From Ereboglobus sp. PH5-10 (GTDB lineage: Bacteria > Verrucomicrobiota > Verrucomicrobiia > Opitutales > Opitutaceae), in contig NZ_JAQFIP010000006.1 of NCBI RefSeq assembly GCF_029504735.1, positions 1-64,000 of the forward strand: DNA of 64,000 bases, given 5' to 3'. This document shows positions 1 through 8,663 of the stretch, one piece after another. Position numbers and translations under genes: made by a program. The notes beneath the pieces were generated by a model. That model was given only the letters and a program-made list of their open reading frames with translations, had not been told where the DNA came from and did no database searches. Within the stretch, counting starts at the first letter, position 1. Every line of letters begins with the position of its first letter.

Positions 1-2619
1 AACACCGGCGGCATCCTCCACGCCAACGCCGAAACCCGCCGCATCCACGGCCTGACCCTCAACGGCGGCGCGCTCTGGCTGCCCATGAACGGCGTGGACC
101 CGGTCGAAGTGCTCAACGTCGGCGCGCTCTCCATCGCCGACCTCGGCAGCACGGTGGTCTTTGAAAACTACACCGGCGGCACCACCGCGATTATAGACTC
201 GACCGTCCAGAAAAACTGGCTCGACCAGGACAACCTCACCGACAACGCCACGCTGCTCGTCGCCGCCGACACCCTCGCCGAGGCCGCCCCGCGCCAAATC
301 GCCATCCACAAGGCCGACGGCACCGCGCTGTCCAACGGCCAGACAATCGAGCACGACGAAGTTTACGCCATCTACAACTACACCGCGCAAACCACCGGCA
401 GCGCCAGCGCCCACACCAGCGCCACGCTCGCCGCCGGCCTCTACTACGACTACGTGCTGACCGAGCTCAACGTGAAGCAGGACAAAACCCTGCAACTCAC
501 CGACACCGGCGCGACCGACGACACCCTCTCGGCCGCGATCACCGGCGCCGGCAGCGTCACCTTCGCAACCGGCTCGGCCATGACCCTCACCGGCACGAAC
601 ACCTACACCGGCACCAGCACGCTCGTCACCGGCACCGTGATCGCCGGCGCGGACAACGCCCTTGGCGCCACCAAGCTCATCCTCGTGGAAATCCCCGCCA
701 CCTTTGACCTGAACGGCAAGGCGCAAACAATCGCCGAAGGCGGCCGCATCGACGGCCACATCACCGGCTCGGGCACGCTCACCCTCAACGGCGGCACCCT
801 CGCCATCAACAGCGCCAACACCGGCTACAACGCGCAAACCAACATCGCGCTGCCCGCCGCCGTGCACGCCACCGACGCCGGGGCGCTCGGCACCTCGCAC
901 ATCCAGCTCGACGGCACGCTCAAAGTTGACGCCACCGGCACGATGCAAAACACCCTCGCCGGCTCCGGCCAGTTCCACGCCTCGAGCGGCGACATCACCC
1001 TTGTCAACTCCAGCGCCTCCTTCCACGGCACCGGCACGGTCACCACCGGCCGCCTCACCGCCACCGAAATCGACGCGCTCGGCGACGCACCGATCAGCGT
1101 GGCCGCCGGCGCGACCTTCGGGCAACTCAACATCACCGGCACCCTGCAAAACGCCCTCGCCGGCGAAGGCACGCACCAACTCGCCAACAGCATGCTCCAC
1201 CTAAACAACCCCGCCGCCTACACGATTGCGAACACCGCGCTCGACGCCACCTCCGCGCTCATCCTCGAAACAACCGGCTACGCCTTCGGCAAACTCGACA
1301 TGAACAACGGCACGCTCGCCTTCGCCAAGCTCGCCGACCGCGCCACCATCGCCACCCTCGGCACACCGGGCACGTTTATCATGAACGCCAACCTCGCCGC
1401 GTTGGACGAAGGCATCAACGACGCCGGCGCCATCGCCAACCACCTCGACATCGCCAACGCCGGCGCGGGCACGCACAACGTCTTTATCGAGACAAACGGC
1501 ACGCTGCCCTCCGCGCTCAACGCCTCCATCGAACTGATCAGCGTGGACGCCGCGAGCACCACGACCTTCACCCTCGCGAACAACGCCGCCGGCAAACTCG
1601 AGTATGACCTCACCGTCTTCGAACTGGTCCGCGGCGACCTCAGCGACTACACGCCCGACGCGAACATGTGGTATCTCTCGGACCGCAACCTCAGCCACGC
1701 CGCCGACGCGATCATCAACACCGCCTCGACGCTCGCCATCGACTGGAACTACTCGCTCGACTCCATCCACCAGCGCCTCGGCGACATCCGCCTCGGCCTT
1801 GAGCACGCCTCCACCGGCAGCGTCTGGATCAAGTCGCGCGGCTACCGCCTCAACGCCCGGAACGAACTCTCCGGCATGTCCTTCCGCCAATACGGCTGGG
1901 GCGTGACCGGCGGCGCGGACAAAGTCTTCGCCACCCAAGCCGGCGCCAGCCTGCTCGGCGGCTTCATCGACGCCGGCGGCGTCAACCGCGAGTTTGACAA
2001 CAACGGCAACGGCCGCACCAACAACATCGGCATCGGCGCCTACCTCACGCTCATCCAAACCAACGGCTGGTTTGCCGACATCACGGCCCGCGCCGACCGC
2101 TACTCGAACCGCTTCGAGGCGCGCGCCTACGGCGACACGACGACCAAGGGCCGCTACACCAACAAAGCCCTCGGCCTCTCATTTGAAGCCGGCCGCCGCC
2201 TGCAACGCACCGACGGCTGGTGGATCGAGCCGGCCGTGCAAATGAGCGTCCTGTGGCTCGACGGCGCCAGCTACACGACCGAGGCCAACGCCACGCACCG
2301 CGCGATGAAAGTGAAAATCAACGACTCGATGAACACGCAATACCGCGCGCTGTTGCGCTTTGGCCGCCAGATCAAGGACAGCCGCTGGCACCCCTACGGC
2401 AAGCTCGCCGGGGTGACGGTGGACTCGGATCGCGGCGCGATCAAGGCGCACGGCAAAACCTTCCGCACCGACTACGACGGCAAACGCATCGAAATGGGCT
2501 TTGGCACGAGCTACCGTCTCGACGCCGCCTCGCAGCTCCACATCGACTACGAGTATGCCAAGGCCCGGGCCTACGACCGCCCCTGGTCCATCAACCTCGG
2601 CTACCGCAGACTCTGGTAA
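1..2619 (+). CDS. Autotransporter-type outer-membrane protein, C-terminal part (5' end outside window)
   Basis: The frame is open from base 1, so the true start lies upstream; 872 residues are visible. The first ~550 residues are low-complexity, Gly/Thr/Asn/Ala-rich beta-helix sequence with autotransporter-associated strand repeats such as LTGTNTYTGTSTLVTGT and GSGTLTLNGGTL. The last ~290 residues look like an autotransporter beta-barrel: alternating aromatic/polar strands, a GWGVTGGADK segment, and a terminal strand ending in an aromatic residue (LGYRRLW), as expected for BAM recognition. By family knowledge the barrel inserts in the outer membrane and the passenger is exposed or released; the passenger's role is unknown. 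A bidirectional terminator follows directly. Large opposite-strand reading frames here are codon-bias shadows. Confidence 0.88.
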   Translation, partial: NTGGILHANAETRRIHGLTLNGGALWLPMNGVDPVEVLNVGALSIADLGSTVVFENYTGGTTAIIDSTVQKNWLDQDNLTDNATLLVAADTLAEAAPRQIAIHKADGTALSNGQTIEHDEVYAIYNYTAQTTGSASAHTSATLAAGLYYDYVLTELNVKQDKTLQLTDTGATDDTLSAAITGAGSVTFATGSAMTLTGTNTYTGTSTLVTGTVIAGADNALGATKLILVEIPATFDLNGKAQTIAEGGRIDGHITGSGTLTLNGGTLAINSANTGYNAQTNIALPAAVHATDAGALGTSHIQLDGTLKVDATGTMQNTLAGSGQFHASSGDITLVNSSASFHGTGTVTTGRLTATEIDALGDAPISVAAGATFGQLNITGTLQNALAGEGTHQLANSMLHLNNPAAYTIANTALDATSALILETTGYAFGKLDMNNGTLAFAKLADRATIATLGTPGTFIMNANLAALDEGINDAGAIANHLDIANAGAGTHNVFIETNGTLPSALNASIELISVDAASTTTFTLANNAAGKLEYDLTVFELVRGDLSDYTPDANMWYLSDRNLSHAADAIINTASTLAIDWNYSLDSIHQRLGDIRLGLEHASTGSVWIKSRGYRLNARNELSGMSFRQYGWGVTGGADKVFATQAGASLLGGFIDAGGVNREFDNNGNGRTNNIGIGAYLTLIQTNGWFADITARADRYSNRFEARAYGDTTTKGRYTNKALGLSFEAGRRLQRTDGWWIEPAVQMSVLWLDGASYTTEANATHRAMKVKINDSMNTQYRALLRFGRQIKDSRWHPYGKLAGVTVDSDRGAIKAHGKTFRTDYDGKRIEMGFGTSYRLDAASQLHIDYEYAKARAYDRPWSINLGYRRLW

Positions 2620-2647
2620 CCCCCCCCTTCATAAAACCCGCCCGCCC

Positions 2648-2682
2648 AAAAAAAGGCCGCCCCATAACGAGGCGGCCTTTTT
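2648..2682. terminator. Bidirectional intrinsic terminator
   Basis: A perfect 7-bp stem (GGCCGCC at 2655-2661 with GGCGGCC at 2671-2677) with a 9-base loop, flanked by an A-tract on the left and a T-tract on the right. It lies between the convergent autotransporter gene and the minus-strand oxidoreductase and can terminate transcription from both sides. Confidence 0.9.
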
Positions 2683-2700
2683 ATCTGCCCGCACTTTGGC

Positions 2701-4062
2701 TCAGAAGGAGCGGTAGGTTTTGTTTATGTATTGGTTTAATTCGGGCTGGCCGACGGCGGTGGCGCTGGCGGTGTCCCAACGGACGGGACGATCCGAAAGC
2801 AGGGCGAGGTTGCCGAGGAGGGTGGTTTCGGTGAGATCCACGGAATAGTCGACGAAGTTCGAGCACGGCGCGGGGCCCGCGCTGGTGATGGCGTTGATCC
2901 AGTCCATGTAGATGCTGCCTTTGACGATGCGGGGAATGGTTTTGGGCGGGCGGGCGGAGGCGAATTTTTTCGCAAGCTCGACGGGGAAGACGCGCGGGAC
3001 GCCGCCGTAGGTGTTGGTGTCGTAGAGGGCGCCCTTGTCGCCAAGGTAAATCGTGCCGTTGCCGGCGAGCTGGGTGTCGGCCTCGAAGGAATCGGGTTTC
3101 CCGGGCTTTTTGCCGCCGTCATACCAGACGAGCTTCACGGGAGGACGGCTACCGCGGGCGGGGAATTGGTAGGTGATGACGGACCATTTGGGCCAGATTC
3201 CGTCGGCGATGCCGGAGTGCTTGGCGGAAACAGTGACGTCGCCGCTCAGTCCGAGGGCGAAGACGGGGGCGTTGAAGAGGTGGCAGCCCATGTCGCCGAG
3301 GGCGCCGCAACCGTAGTCGAGGAATCCGCGCCAGTTGAAGGGGGCGATTCCCGGGGCGTAGGCGCGGGCGGGGGCGACGCCTTGCCAAAGATCCCATTCG
3401 AGGGTGGGCGGCAGCGGCGAGGCGGCGTCGGGACGGGGCGCGGGCATGCCCTGGGGCCAGATGGGGCGGTTGGTCCAGCAGTGGACTTCGCGGACAGTGC
3501 CAATGACGCCGGCATCGATCCATTCCTTGGTGACGCGGCAGCCTTCGCGGGCGGCGCCTTGGTTGCCCATTTGTGTGACGACGCCGTGTTTCGCAGCGGC
3601 GGCTTTCAGGATGCGCGCCTCGCCGATGGTGTGCGAAAGGGGTTTTTCGACGTAAACGTGCTTGCCCCGCTCAATGGCGGCGAGGGCGATGGGGAAGTGC
3701 ATGTGGTCGGTTGTGGAGATGGCGACGGCGTCGATGCGGTCGTGCATCTCCTCGAGCATCTGGCGGTAGTCGCGGTAGCGCGGGGCGAGGGGGAAGCGGG
3801 CGAAGTTCTGGCGCGCGCGGGCGAAATCCACGTCGCAGAGCGCGACGACATCGGCGAGCGGTGCGAGGCCGTCGATGTTGCTGTTGCCGCGTCCGCCGAT
3901 GCCCACGAAGGCGAGGCGGACTTTGCGGCCGGAGACGAGGTTCCTAAACCCGGGGGCGGCGGGCGCGGCGCGGAGGCGTCCGAGCGGGAGCGCGGTCGCG
4001 AGCGCGGCGAGCGCGGAGGTTTGCAAAAAATGGCGTCGGGTGAAGAGGGTGTTTTTTTTCAT
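2701..4062 (-). CDS. Tat-exported Gfo/Idh/MocA-family oxidoreductase
   Basis: 453 residues. The N-terminus carries a twin-arginine signal (TRRHFLQTSALAALATALP), so the folded, cofactor-loaded enzyme is exported. Mature residues start with a Rossmann fold (RLAFVGIGGRGN, G-x-G-x-x-G); the family's catalytic lysine lies in VEKPLSHT. The C-terminal alpha/beta part matches exported family members of Verrucomicrobiota and Planctomycetota. Such enzymes oxidise or isomerise sugars and inositols with NAD(P), often producing 3-keto sugars. The gene is 42 bp downstream of the DUF1080 gene on the same strand, a pairing seen in 3-keto-glycoside breakdown; the exact substrate cannot be read from sequence. 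Confidence 0.9.
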   Translation of the reverse strand: MKKNTLFTRRHFLQTSALAALATALPLGRLRAAPAAPGFRNLVSGRKVRLAFVGIGGRGNSNIDGLAPLADVVALCDVDFARARQNFARFPLAPRYRDYRQMLEEMHDRIDAVAISTTDHMHFPIALAAIERGKHVYVEKPLSHTIGEARILKAAAAKHGVVTQMGNQGAAREGCRVTKEWIDAGVIGTVREVHCWTNRPIWPQGMPAPRPDAASPLPPTLEWDLWQGVAPARAYAPGIAPFNWRGFLDYGCGALGDMGCHLFNAPVFALGLSGDVTVSAKHSGIADGIWPKWSVITYQFPARGSRPPVKLVWYDGGKKPGKPDSFEADTQLAGNGTIYLGDKGALYDTNTYGGVPRVFPVELAKKFASARPPKTIPRIVKGSIYMDWINAITSAGPAPCSNFVDYSVDLTETTLLGNLALLSDRPVRWDTASATAVGQPELNQYINKTYRSF

Positions 4063-4104
4063 GGAAATTTCTAATGTAACCGCTGAGGCGCGGAGTTCGG
4101 AGTG

Positions 4105-6186
4105 TTATTTGGAGGAGGCCGGCAGGGAGAGCTCGCGCAGCCAGATGTTGCGGAAGGAGGGACGGTCGGTGGCGTGGTTTTGGAGGACGAGCGGGAGCTT
4201 GGCGGGGTGCGCGGCATAGGGGACGCGGCCCCGGTGGACGGTCGGGCCGGTGAGGATGGCGCCGTGCTGGACGAGGATGCCGTTATGGAAGGCGGTGATG
4301 CGCGCGGGGGAGACGAGCTCGCCGGCGGCGTTGAAGCGCGGGGCAATGAAAACCACGTCGTAGGACTGCCATTCGCCGGGGGCGCGGGAGGCGTTTGCGA
4401 GGGGCGGGTGTTGTTTGTAAACGGAGGCGGCCTGTCCGTTGGCGTAGGTGGGGTTTTCGTGGGAATCGAGCACCTGGAACTCGTAGAGGCCCATGAAGAT
4501 GAGACCGCTGTTGCCGCGTTGCTGGCCGCTTTTCACGGGGTTGGTTTGCGTGCGGAATTCGAGGTGCACTTGCACGTCGCCGTAGGAGGCCTTGGTGCGG
4601 AGGCTGCCGGTTTTTTCAACAGGGGTGAGGATGCCGCCGGCGACTTTCCACCGGGGGGAGGTTTCCTTGGCGCTGGTGGATTCCCATGCGTCAAGGCCGG
4701 AGCCGTCGAAAAGGACGGTGGCATCGGACGGAACGGCGGAGCCGGCGGGAGCCTTCACGACAGGGACTTTGGTCGTCCAGTCCTCGGTCTCGGCGGCGGG
4801 GGTGGTGGAAGGGAGGTAAGTGATGCCGGCGAAGGGCGCGGCGGAGCCGGAGCGAGCGGCGGCGGGAGGGAGCTTGTCGAGCGCGGCGGGATTGGTCGGG
4901 GTGTAGATGGCGGAGCCGCGGCGACGAAGGACGCGGTTTGCTTGGTCGGCGGTGAAAACGAGCGTGTTTTTTTCGGGGGTTGTGAGGGCGATGGTGGCGG
5001 GACCGGTGACGCGCCAGGTGCCTTTCTTGTTCTTGCCCATCCAGTTCTCGGTGTAGGTGTTGTCGGGGTGGAGGGTGAAGGTGGAGGTGTTTTTGCCGAG
5101 CTTGCCGGTCCAGGGAGTGGCGGTGAGGAAGGACAGGAGCGCGCCGTCATCGACACGGACAGGGGTGGACGGGGTTTTCTGGAGCGCGGCGGGATTGGTC
5201 GGGGTGTAGGTGGCGGAGCCGCGGCGACGGAGGACGCCTGCGCCGGGATCGGCGGTGAAGACGAGCGTGCTTTTTTCGGGGGTTGTGAGGGCGATGGTGG
5301 CGGGGCCGGTGACGCGCCAGGTGCCTTTCTTATTCTTGCCCATCCAGTTCTCGGTGTAGGTGTTGTCGGGGTGGAGGGTGAAGGTGGAGGTGTTCTGGCC
5401 CTTGCCTATCTTGGCGGTCCAGGGGGTGGCGGTGAGGAAGGACAGGAGCACGGAGGCGTCGGCGTCGCTGACAGGGGCGGCGACGGGAGGCGGCGGGAGG
5501 GCTTCGATAAAGAGGTTTCGGTATTCGATTTTACCCTCGGCGGCGTGGAGGCCGATGACTCCGGAGCGGGCGAAGTCGCGGAGCGCTTTTTTGAATTTGT
5601 TGCCGGTGCCACCGGGGTTTTTTCCAGCGGCGGTCCATTGCTCAAGATCGGCGCGGACAAGGCGTTCGTCATCGAGCCAGACGGTGATTTTTTCGTTATC
5701 GGCGCGGATGAGGAGTTTGTGCCAGGCGCCCGGCTCAATTTCGACTTGGCGCGAGGGGGCGACGAGGTCGTAGAGGGCGCCGACGAGGGCGCGTTCATTG
5801 TTGCCCGCGGGGTCGCCCTGAAGGATTTGGACCTCGATGGAGTTTTGCACGTAGTCCTTGGTGTCGGAGCAGCGGAGGAAGATGCCGCCGTCGGCCTTGG
5901 CTTGGGCGCGGAATTCGAGGGAGAGGTAGAAGTTGTCGCCGGCAGCCTTGGTCCATGCGACGCCTTTGCCGGTGAAGACGCCGTCCTTGCACGACCACGC
6001 GCCGGGGGCGGTGGAGACGTTGGAGAGGTTGGGTGCGAAAAGCGGGGTTGCGGCAGGCCACTGTTTGGAGCCGGGGGGAGCCTTGCTGGTGGCGAGGTCG
6101 CCGGGGTTGGCGATGGTGGCGGCCTGGAGGACGGCGCCAGCACAGAGGGCGATGGCGAGGACGGGGATGAGGGATTTTGTTTTCAT
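4105..6186 (-). CDS. Secreted DUF1080 (3-keto-disaccharide hydrolase-type) protein with duplicated middle domain
   Basis: 693 residues with a signal peptide (SLIPVLAIALCAGAVLQAA). There are two DUF1080/LamG-like jelly-roll regions: residues ~45-235 (from WSCKDGVFTG) and ~465-690 (ATVLFDGSGLDAWES to FRNIWLREL). Between them lie two near-identical ~88-residue modules, each with LTATPW, TLHPDNTYTENWMGKNKKG and TNPAAL. Family knowledge: DUF1080 proteins hydrolyse glycosidic bonds of 3-keto-disaccharides made by Gfo/Idh/MocA enzymes, and the downstream neighbour is such an enzyme. Two hydrolase regions plus a tandem insert is much longer than the usual single-domain protein (~250 residues). The long plus-strand frame over this gene is a shadow. 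Confidence 0.88.
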   Translation of the reverse strand: MKTKSLIPVLAIALCAGAVLQAATIANPGDLATSKAPPGSKQWPAATPLFAPNLSNVSTAPGAWSCKDGVFTGKGVAWTKAAGDNFYLSLEFRAQAKADGGIFLRCSDTKDYVQNSIEVQILQGDPAGNNERALVGALYDLVAPSRQVEIEPGAWHKLLIRADNEKITVWLDDERLVRADLEQWTAAGKNPGGTGNKFKKALRDFARSGVIGLHAAEGKIEYRNLFIEALPPPPVAAPVSDADASVLLSFLTATPWTAKIGKGQNTSTFTLHPDNTYTENWMGKNKKGTWRVTGPATIALTTPEKSTLVFTADPGAGVLRRRGSATYTPTNPAALQKTPSTPVRVDDGALLSFLTATPWTGKLGKNTSTFTLHPDNTYTENWMGKNKKGTWRVTGPATIALTTPEKNTLVFTADQANRVLRRRGSAIYTPTNPAALDKLPPAAARSGSAAPFAGITYLPSTTPAAETEDWTTKVPVVKAPAGSAVPSDATVLFDGSGLDAWESTSAKETSPRWKVAGGILTPVEKTGSLRTKASYGDVQVHLEFRTQTNPVKSGQQRGNSGLIFMGLYEFQVLDSHENPTYANGQAASVYKQHPPLANASRAPGEWQSYDVVFIAPRFNAAGELVSPARITAFHNGILVQHGAILTGPTVHRGRVPYAAHPAKLPLVLQNHATDRPSFRNIWLRELSLPASSK
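4879..5449 (-). repeat. In-gene tandem duplication (two ~265-bp copies, ~303-309 bp apart)
   Basis: Copies at about 4879-5140 and 5182-5449 are almost identical base for base, including synonymous positions; the copy nearer the N-terminus carries two extra codons (Gly-Gln). The high identity implies recent duplication or ongoing gene conversion. Each copy encodes one small beta-rich module of unknown function. Confidence 0.85.
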
Positions 6187-6531
6187 GGAAATGCGGTGGT
6201 TATCCGGAAGGGTTCGGTGTCGATCGCGAGATCTTTTTCAATCCGCGGATGAACGCGACGCCAGAACAAAGGTTTCCGGACGGGATGGAAAGCATGAATA
6301 AAAATTTACCGCGCCGCGAGGCGGTTTAACCGGAGTCGCGGACGCGGCGGGCATGGCCGAGAACAAATGCTCCTTATGCCAACGACCCAAAGCTTTTATA
6401 TTTTCGTCGTAGGGGCGTCGCTTGCGACGCCCGGTTTGAGAATCATTCGTAGGGCAAGGGCGTCGCAAGCGACGCCCCTACGGGAGTGGTGCAATGGCTT
6501 CGGGGTAATCGGAGGGTTGCGACGGACGCCG
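6187..6531. other. 345-bp intergenic region holding a REP-like palindrome
   Basis: No credible coding sequence. The left part is the upstream region of the DUF1080 gene; the right part contains the palindromic repeat at 6408-6482. The rest shows nothing I recognise. Confidence 0.6.
6408..6482. repeat. REP/BIME-like palindromic element, family A
   Basis: Two perfect 25-bp inverted arms (6408-6432 and 6458-6482) separated by 25 bp. Each arm is itself palindromic (core GGGCGTCGCTTGCGACGCCC), so nested hairpins can form. The same arm with one mismatch occurs inside the metH coding sequence at 40508-40532, and a related arm sits at 53378-53403, so this is a dispersed family. Confidence 0.85.
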
Positions 6532-7602
6532 TCACGCCCGCATAAAAGCGTCCACCTTGCTCATGATTTCGGCCTCGCTGCCGGGGACGCTGAGGACGTC
6601 GCACTCGGTGCCGAGGATGAAGGGGTGGCCCGTGGCGCGCATTTTTTCCAGAAGCTCGCGCGCCATCGCGGCGACGTTTTCGGCGGTGAGTTGCGGCGCG
6701 TAGAAATTTTTGCTGGGCAGGTTGCCGTAGATGACGGTGGTTTTCGGAATCAGCGCGGCGTCCTCCCAGAGTTTGCGCGAGCCGCCAAGGCTGATGATTG
6801 CCGGGTTGAGCGCGCCGAGGCGGCGCACCATTTCGCCCGTGAGTTCGCCGCAGTCGTGGAAGATCAGGTCGACATCGTGCTCCGCGAGCAGCGCGGCGAA
6901 ACGACGCATGGGCTCCATCACGTATTTTTCGAAAACGGCGTAGTTGGTTTCCTCCTGCTGCTTCGGGGAAAAATAAACCAGGTTTGCCGCGGGTTCGCAG
7001 ACGAAGATCGCCTTGGCGCCGGCGGCGATTTGCGCGCGCAAATATTCATGGATGACGTGCTCGCCGAGCGCGAGAAGACGCTCAACCATGGCGATGTCGG
7101 GTTCGTCCCCGGCGGTGATTCCGGTGCCGGCAAGAAAGACGGGCATGATCGGGTCGGTGACGAGCTTGGTCATCAGCGAAAAGGGGCCGATGCACATGCC
7201 GATGGGGAGGAGGTCCGTGTGCGTTTGCGCGATGCGTGTGATCGCGTCGCATGTGGCGCGCATGCGCGGCGTGAGCGGGATGCCGGGGAGTTCCGTTGCG
7301 AGCGGGGGGAGCTTGGGCGGGTTTTCCATCGAGGTCGACGGCGGCGCAAAATGATAACTTTCGATTTCGTCCTCGGGAACGCCGCAGGCGCGCAACAGCG
7401 CGTCTTTTTCGAGCGTGAGGTCCATGAGCGGAATCGCGAGCGGGCAGTTGAAACGGCGCGCGGTTTCGGCAATCACGTCGCCAAGGCGTTTGCCGTCGAG
7501 GAGAATGGCGTCGTGGTCGGCATGCGCATGCAGAATGAGGTGCGCGCCGACGGGCGCGCGAAGTCCCTTGATGGCAAGGTCGGTGTAATAGTTGTTGTTC
7601 AT
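6532..7602 (-). CDS. Uroporphyrinogen decarboxylase-family corrinoid methyltransferase (MtaA/CmuA type)
   Basis: 356 residues from the ATG at 7602, chosen because MNNNYYTDLAIKGLRAPVGAHLILH begins the conserved fold; an upstream in-frame ATG at 7692 would add 30 low-quality residues. The URO-D-type TIM barrel carries a zinc site of the MtaA pattern, H-x-C in FHDCGEL and a late Cys in GTECDVLS, which in methyltransferases activates a thiol or substrate. Sequence resembles methyltransferases rather than HemE. It lies 117 bp downstream of a cognate corrinoid-protein gene on the same strand, so the two probably form a methyl-transfer pair. The methyl donor (methoxylated aromatic, methanol, methylamine or other) is not determinable here. 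Confidence 0.85.
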   Translation of the reverse strand: MNNNYYTDLAIKGLRAPVGAHLILHAHADHDAILLDGKRLGDVIAETARRFNCPLAIPLMDLTLEKDALLRACGVPEDEIESYHFAPPSTSMENPPKLPPLATELPGIPLTPRMRATCDAITRIAQTHTDLLPIGMCIGPFSLMTKLVTDPIMPVFLAGTGITAGDEPDIAMVERLLALGEHVIHEYLRAQIAAGAKAIFVCEPAANLVYFSPKQQEETNYAVFEKYVMEPMRRFAALLAEHDVDLIFHDCGELTGEMVRRLGALNPAIISLGGSRKLWEDAALIPKTTVIYGNLPSKNFYAPQLTAENVAAMARELLEKMRATGHPFILGTECDVLSVPGSEAEIMSKVDAFMRA

Positions 7603-7719
7603 GAAAGCGGATGAGGGACAGTGGTTTGTTGTGTGTTGAAAAATTAGGGCACGCAGTGGCGATGGGCGCGGACAGGAATGTCCGCGCAACATGTCAGAAT
7701 AAGACGCGCGGTTTGGGCG

Positions 7720-8364
7720 TCAGGCGGTTGCGCCTATGAGCTCGCAGGCTTTGTCAACGGCGGAGCCGGCGTCGGAGCTGTAACCGTCCGCGCCGATTTC
7801 GTCGGCGAATTGCTGCGTGATCGGCGCGCCGCCGATCATGACCTTGGTCTTCGGGAGATTGGCCTCCTTGATGAGGGCGACGGTCGATTTCATCGCGGGC
7901 ATCGTGGTGGTGAGAAGCGCGGAAAGGCCGACGACGTCGGCGTTGTGCTCCTTGGCGGCGGCGAGGAATTTTTCAGGCGTCACGTTCACGCCGAGATCGA
8001 CGACGCGGAAATTCGCGCCCTTCCACATCATGGCGACGAGATTTTTGCCGATGTCGTGAAGGTCGCCCTGCACGGTCCCGATGACGGCGGTGTATTTCGG
8101 AACGATGCCGGCCTTGGCGAGAAGCGGCTCGAGCATGCCCATCGACTCCTTCATGGCGCGAGCGGCAATGAGCATCTCGGGGACAAAGATTTCGTTGCGC
8201 TTGAATTTTTCGCCAACGATGCCCATCGCGCTAACGAGGGCGTTGTCCACGATTTCCTGGAGGGGAATGTTTGCGTCGAGCGCATGCTGCGTGGCGGCCT
8301 TTGCGTCTTTGCTTTTGCCGCCAATGACCGCGGCGGAAAGTTGTTCGAGGATTGGGTTGCTCAT
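7720..8364 (-). CDS. Methyltransferase cognate corrinoid protein (MtaC/MtbC-like)
   Basis: 214 residues, the usual length of the family. Residues ~1-90 form the helical cap (B12-binding 2, NEIFVPEMLIAARAM) and ~90-212 the Rossmann B12 domain. The cobalt-ligating histidine is His103 in GDLHDIGKNL (D-x-H-x-x-G); the downstream GLSALLTTTMPAM and MIGGAPIT segments contact the nucleotide tail of cobalamin. The protein shuttles a methyl group between a substrate-specific methyltransferase and a second acceptor enzyme. It is first of a two-gene minus-strand unit with the URO-D methyltransferase. Cob(II)alamin formed by oxidation would need a reductive activator; one is encoded at 33994-35643. Confidence 0.95.
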   Translation of the reverse strand: MSNPILEQLSAAVIGGKSKDAKAATQHALDANIPLQEIVDNALVSAMGIVGEKFKRNEIFVPEMLIAARAMKESMGMLEPLLAKAGIVPKYTAVIGTVQGDLHDIGKNLVAMMWKGANFRVVDLGVNVTPEKFLAAAKEHNADVVGLSALLTTTMPAMKSTVALIKEANLPKTKVMIGGAPITQQFADEIGADGYSSDAGSAVDKACELIGATA

Positions 8365-8420
8365 AATATCAGGGTTTTATTTGCGGTTGAGGGCGCAAAC
8401 AATACCAGAACCGCCTCCGG

Positions 8421-8444
8421 TTTGCTTGCACTTAAGTGCGCAAA
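8421..8444. promoter_or_regulatory. Palindromic operator candidate upstream of the corrinoid gene
   Basis: A perfect 12-bp palindrome GCACTTAAGTGC (8428-8439) is flanked by matching TTTGC (8421-8425) and GCAAA (8440-8444). It lies 57-80 bp upstream of the minus-strand start at 8364, a usual place for a transcription-factor site. No regulator is assigned. Confidence 0.5.
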
Positions 8445-8663
8445 CTTTGGATTTTCGTGCGAAGAGACACGCAAACACACGCAGTCAAGAACGCCAGCAG
8501 ACGCGAAGTCGGCAAGAACGACGTTCCCCACACACGTGCCAACGGGAAGGACGTTCGTTCGCCCTGCGGCGACCAGAAAAACAAAATCAACCAATATCAA
8601 TTAACCCTTTCGACTGGGCTACTCCTTCGGGCTGAACTTCGGAGGAAGTCCTGATCACAAATT
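8445..8663. other. Non-coding stretch between the corrinoid gene and the AT-rich cassette
   Basis: No supported gene. Base composition shifts from GC-rich to AT-rich near 8660, marking the edge of the foreign-looking segment. Confidence 0.5.

Noticed and set aside
4102-6252. 716-codon plus-strand open frame over the DUF1080 gene
   Set aside because: Gly/Glu/Ala/Val-rich antisense shadow caused by GC-skewed codons; no family similarity, while the minus-strand gene has signal peptide and domains.
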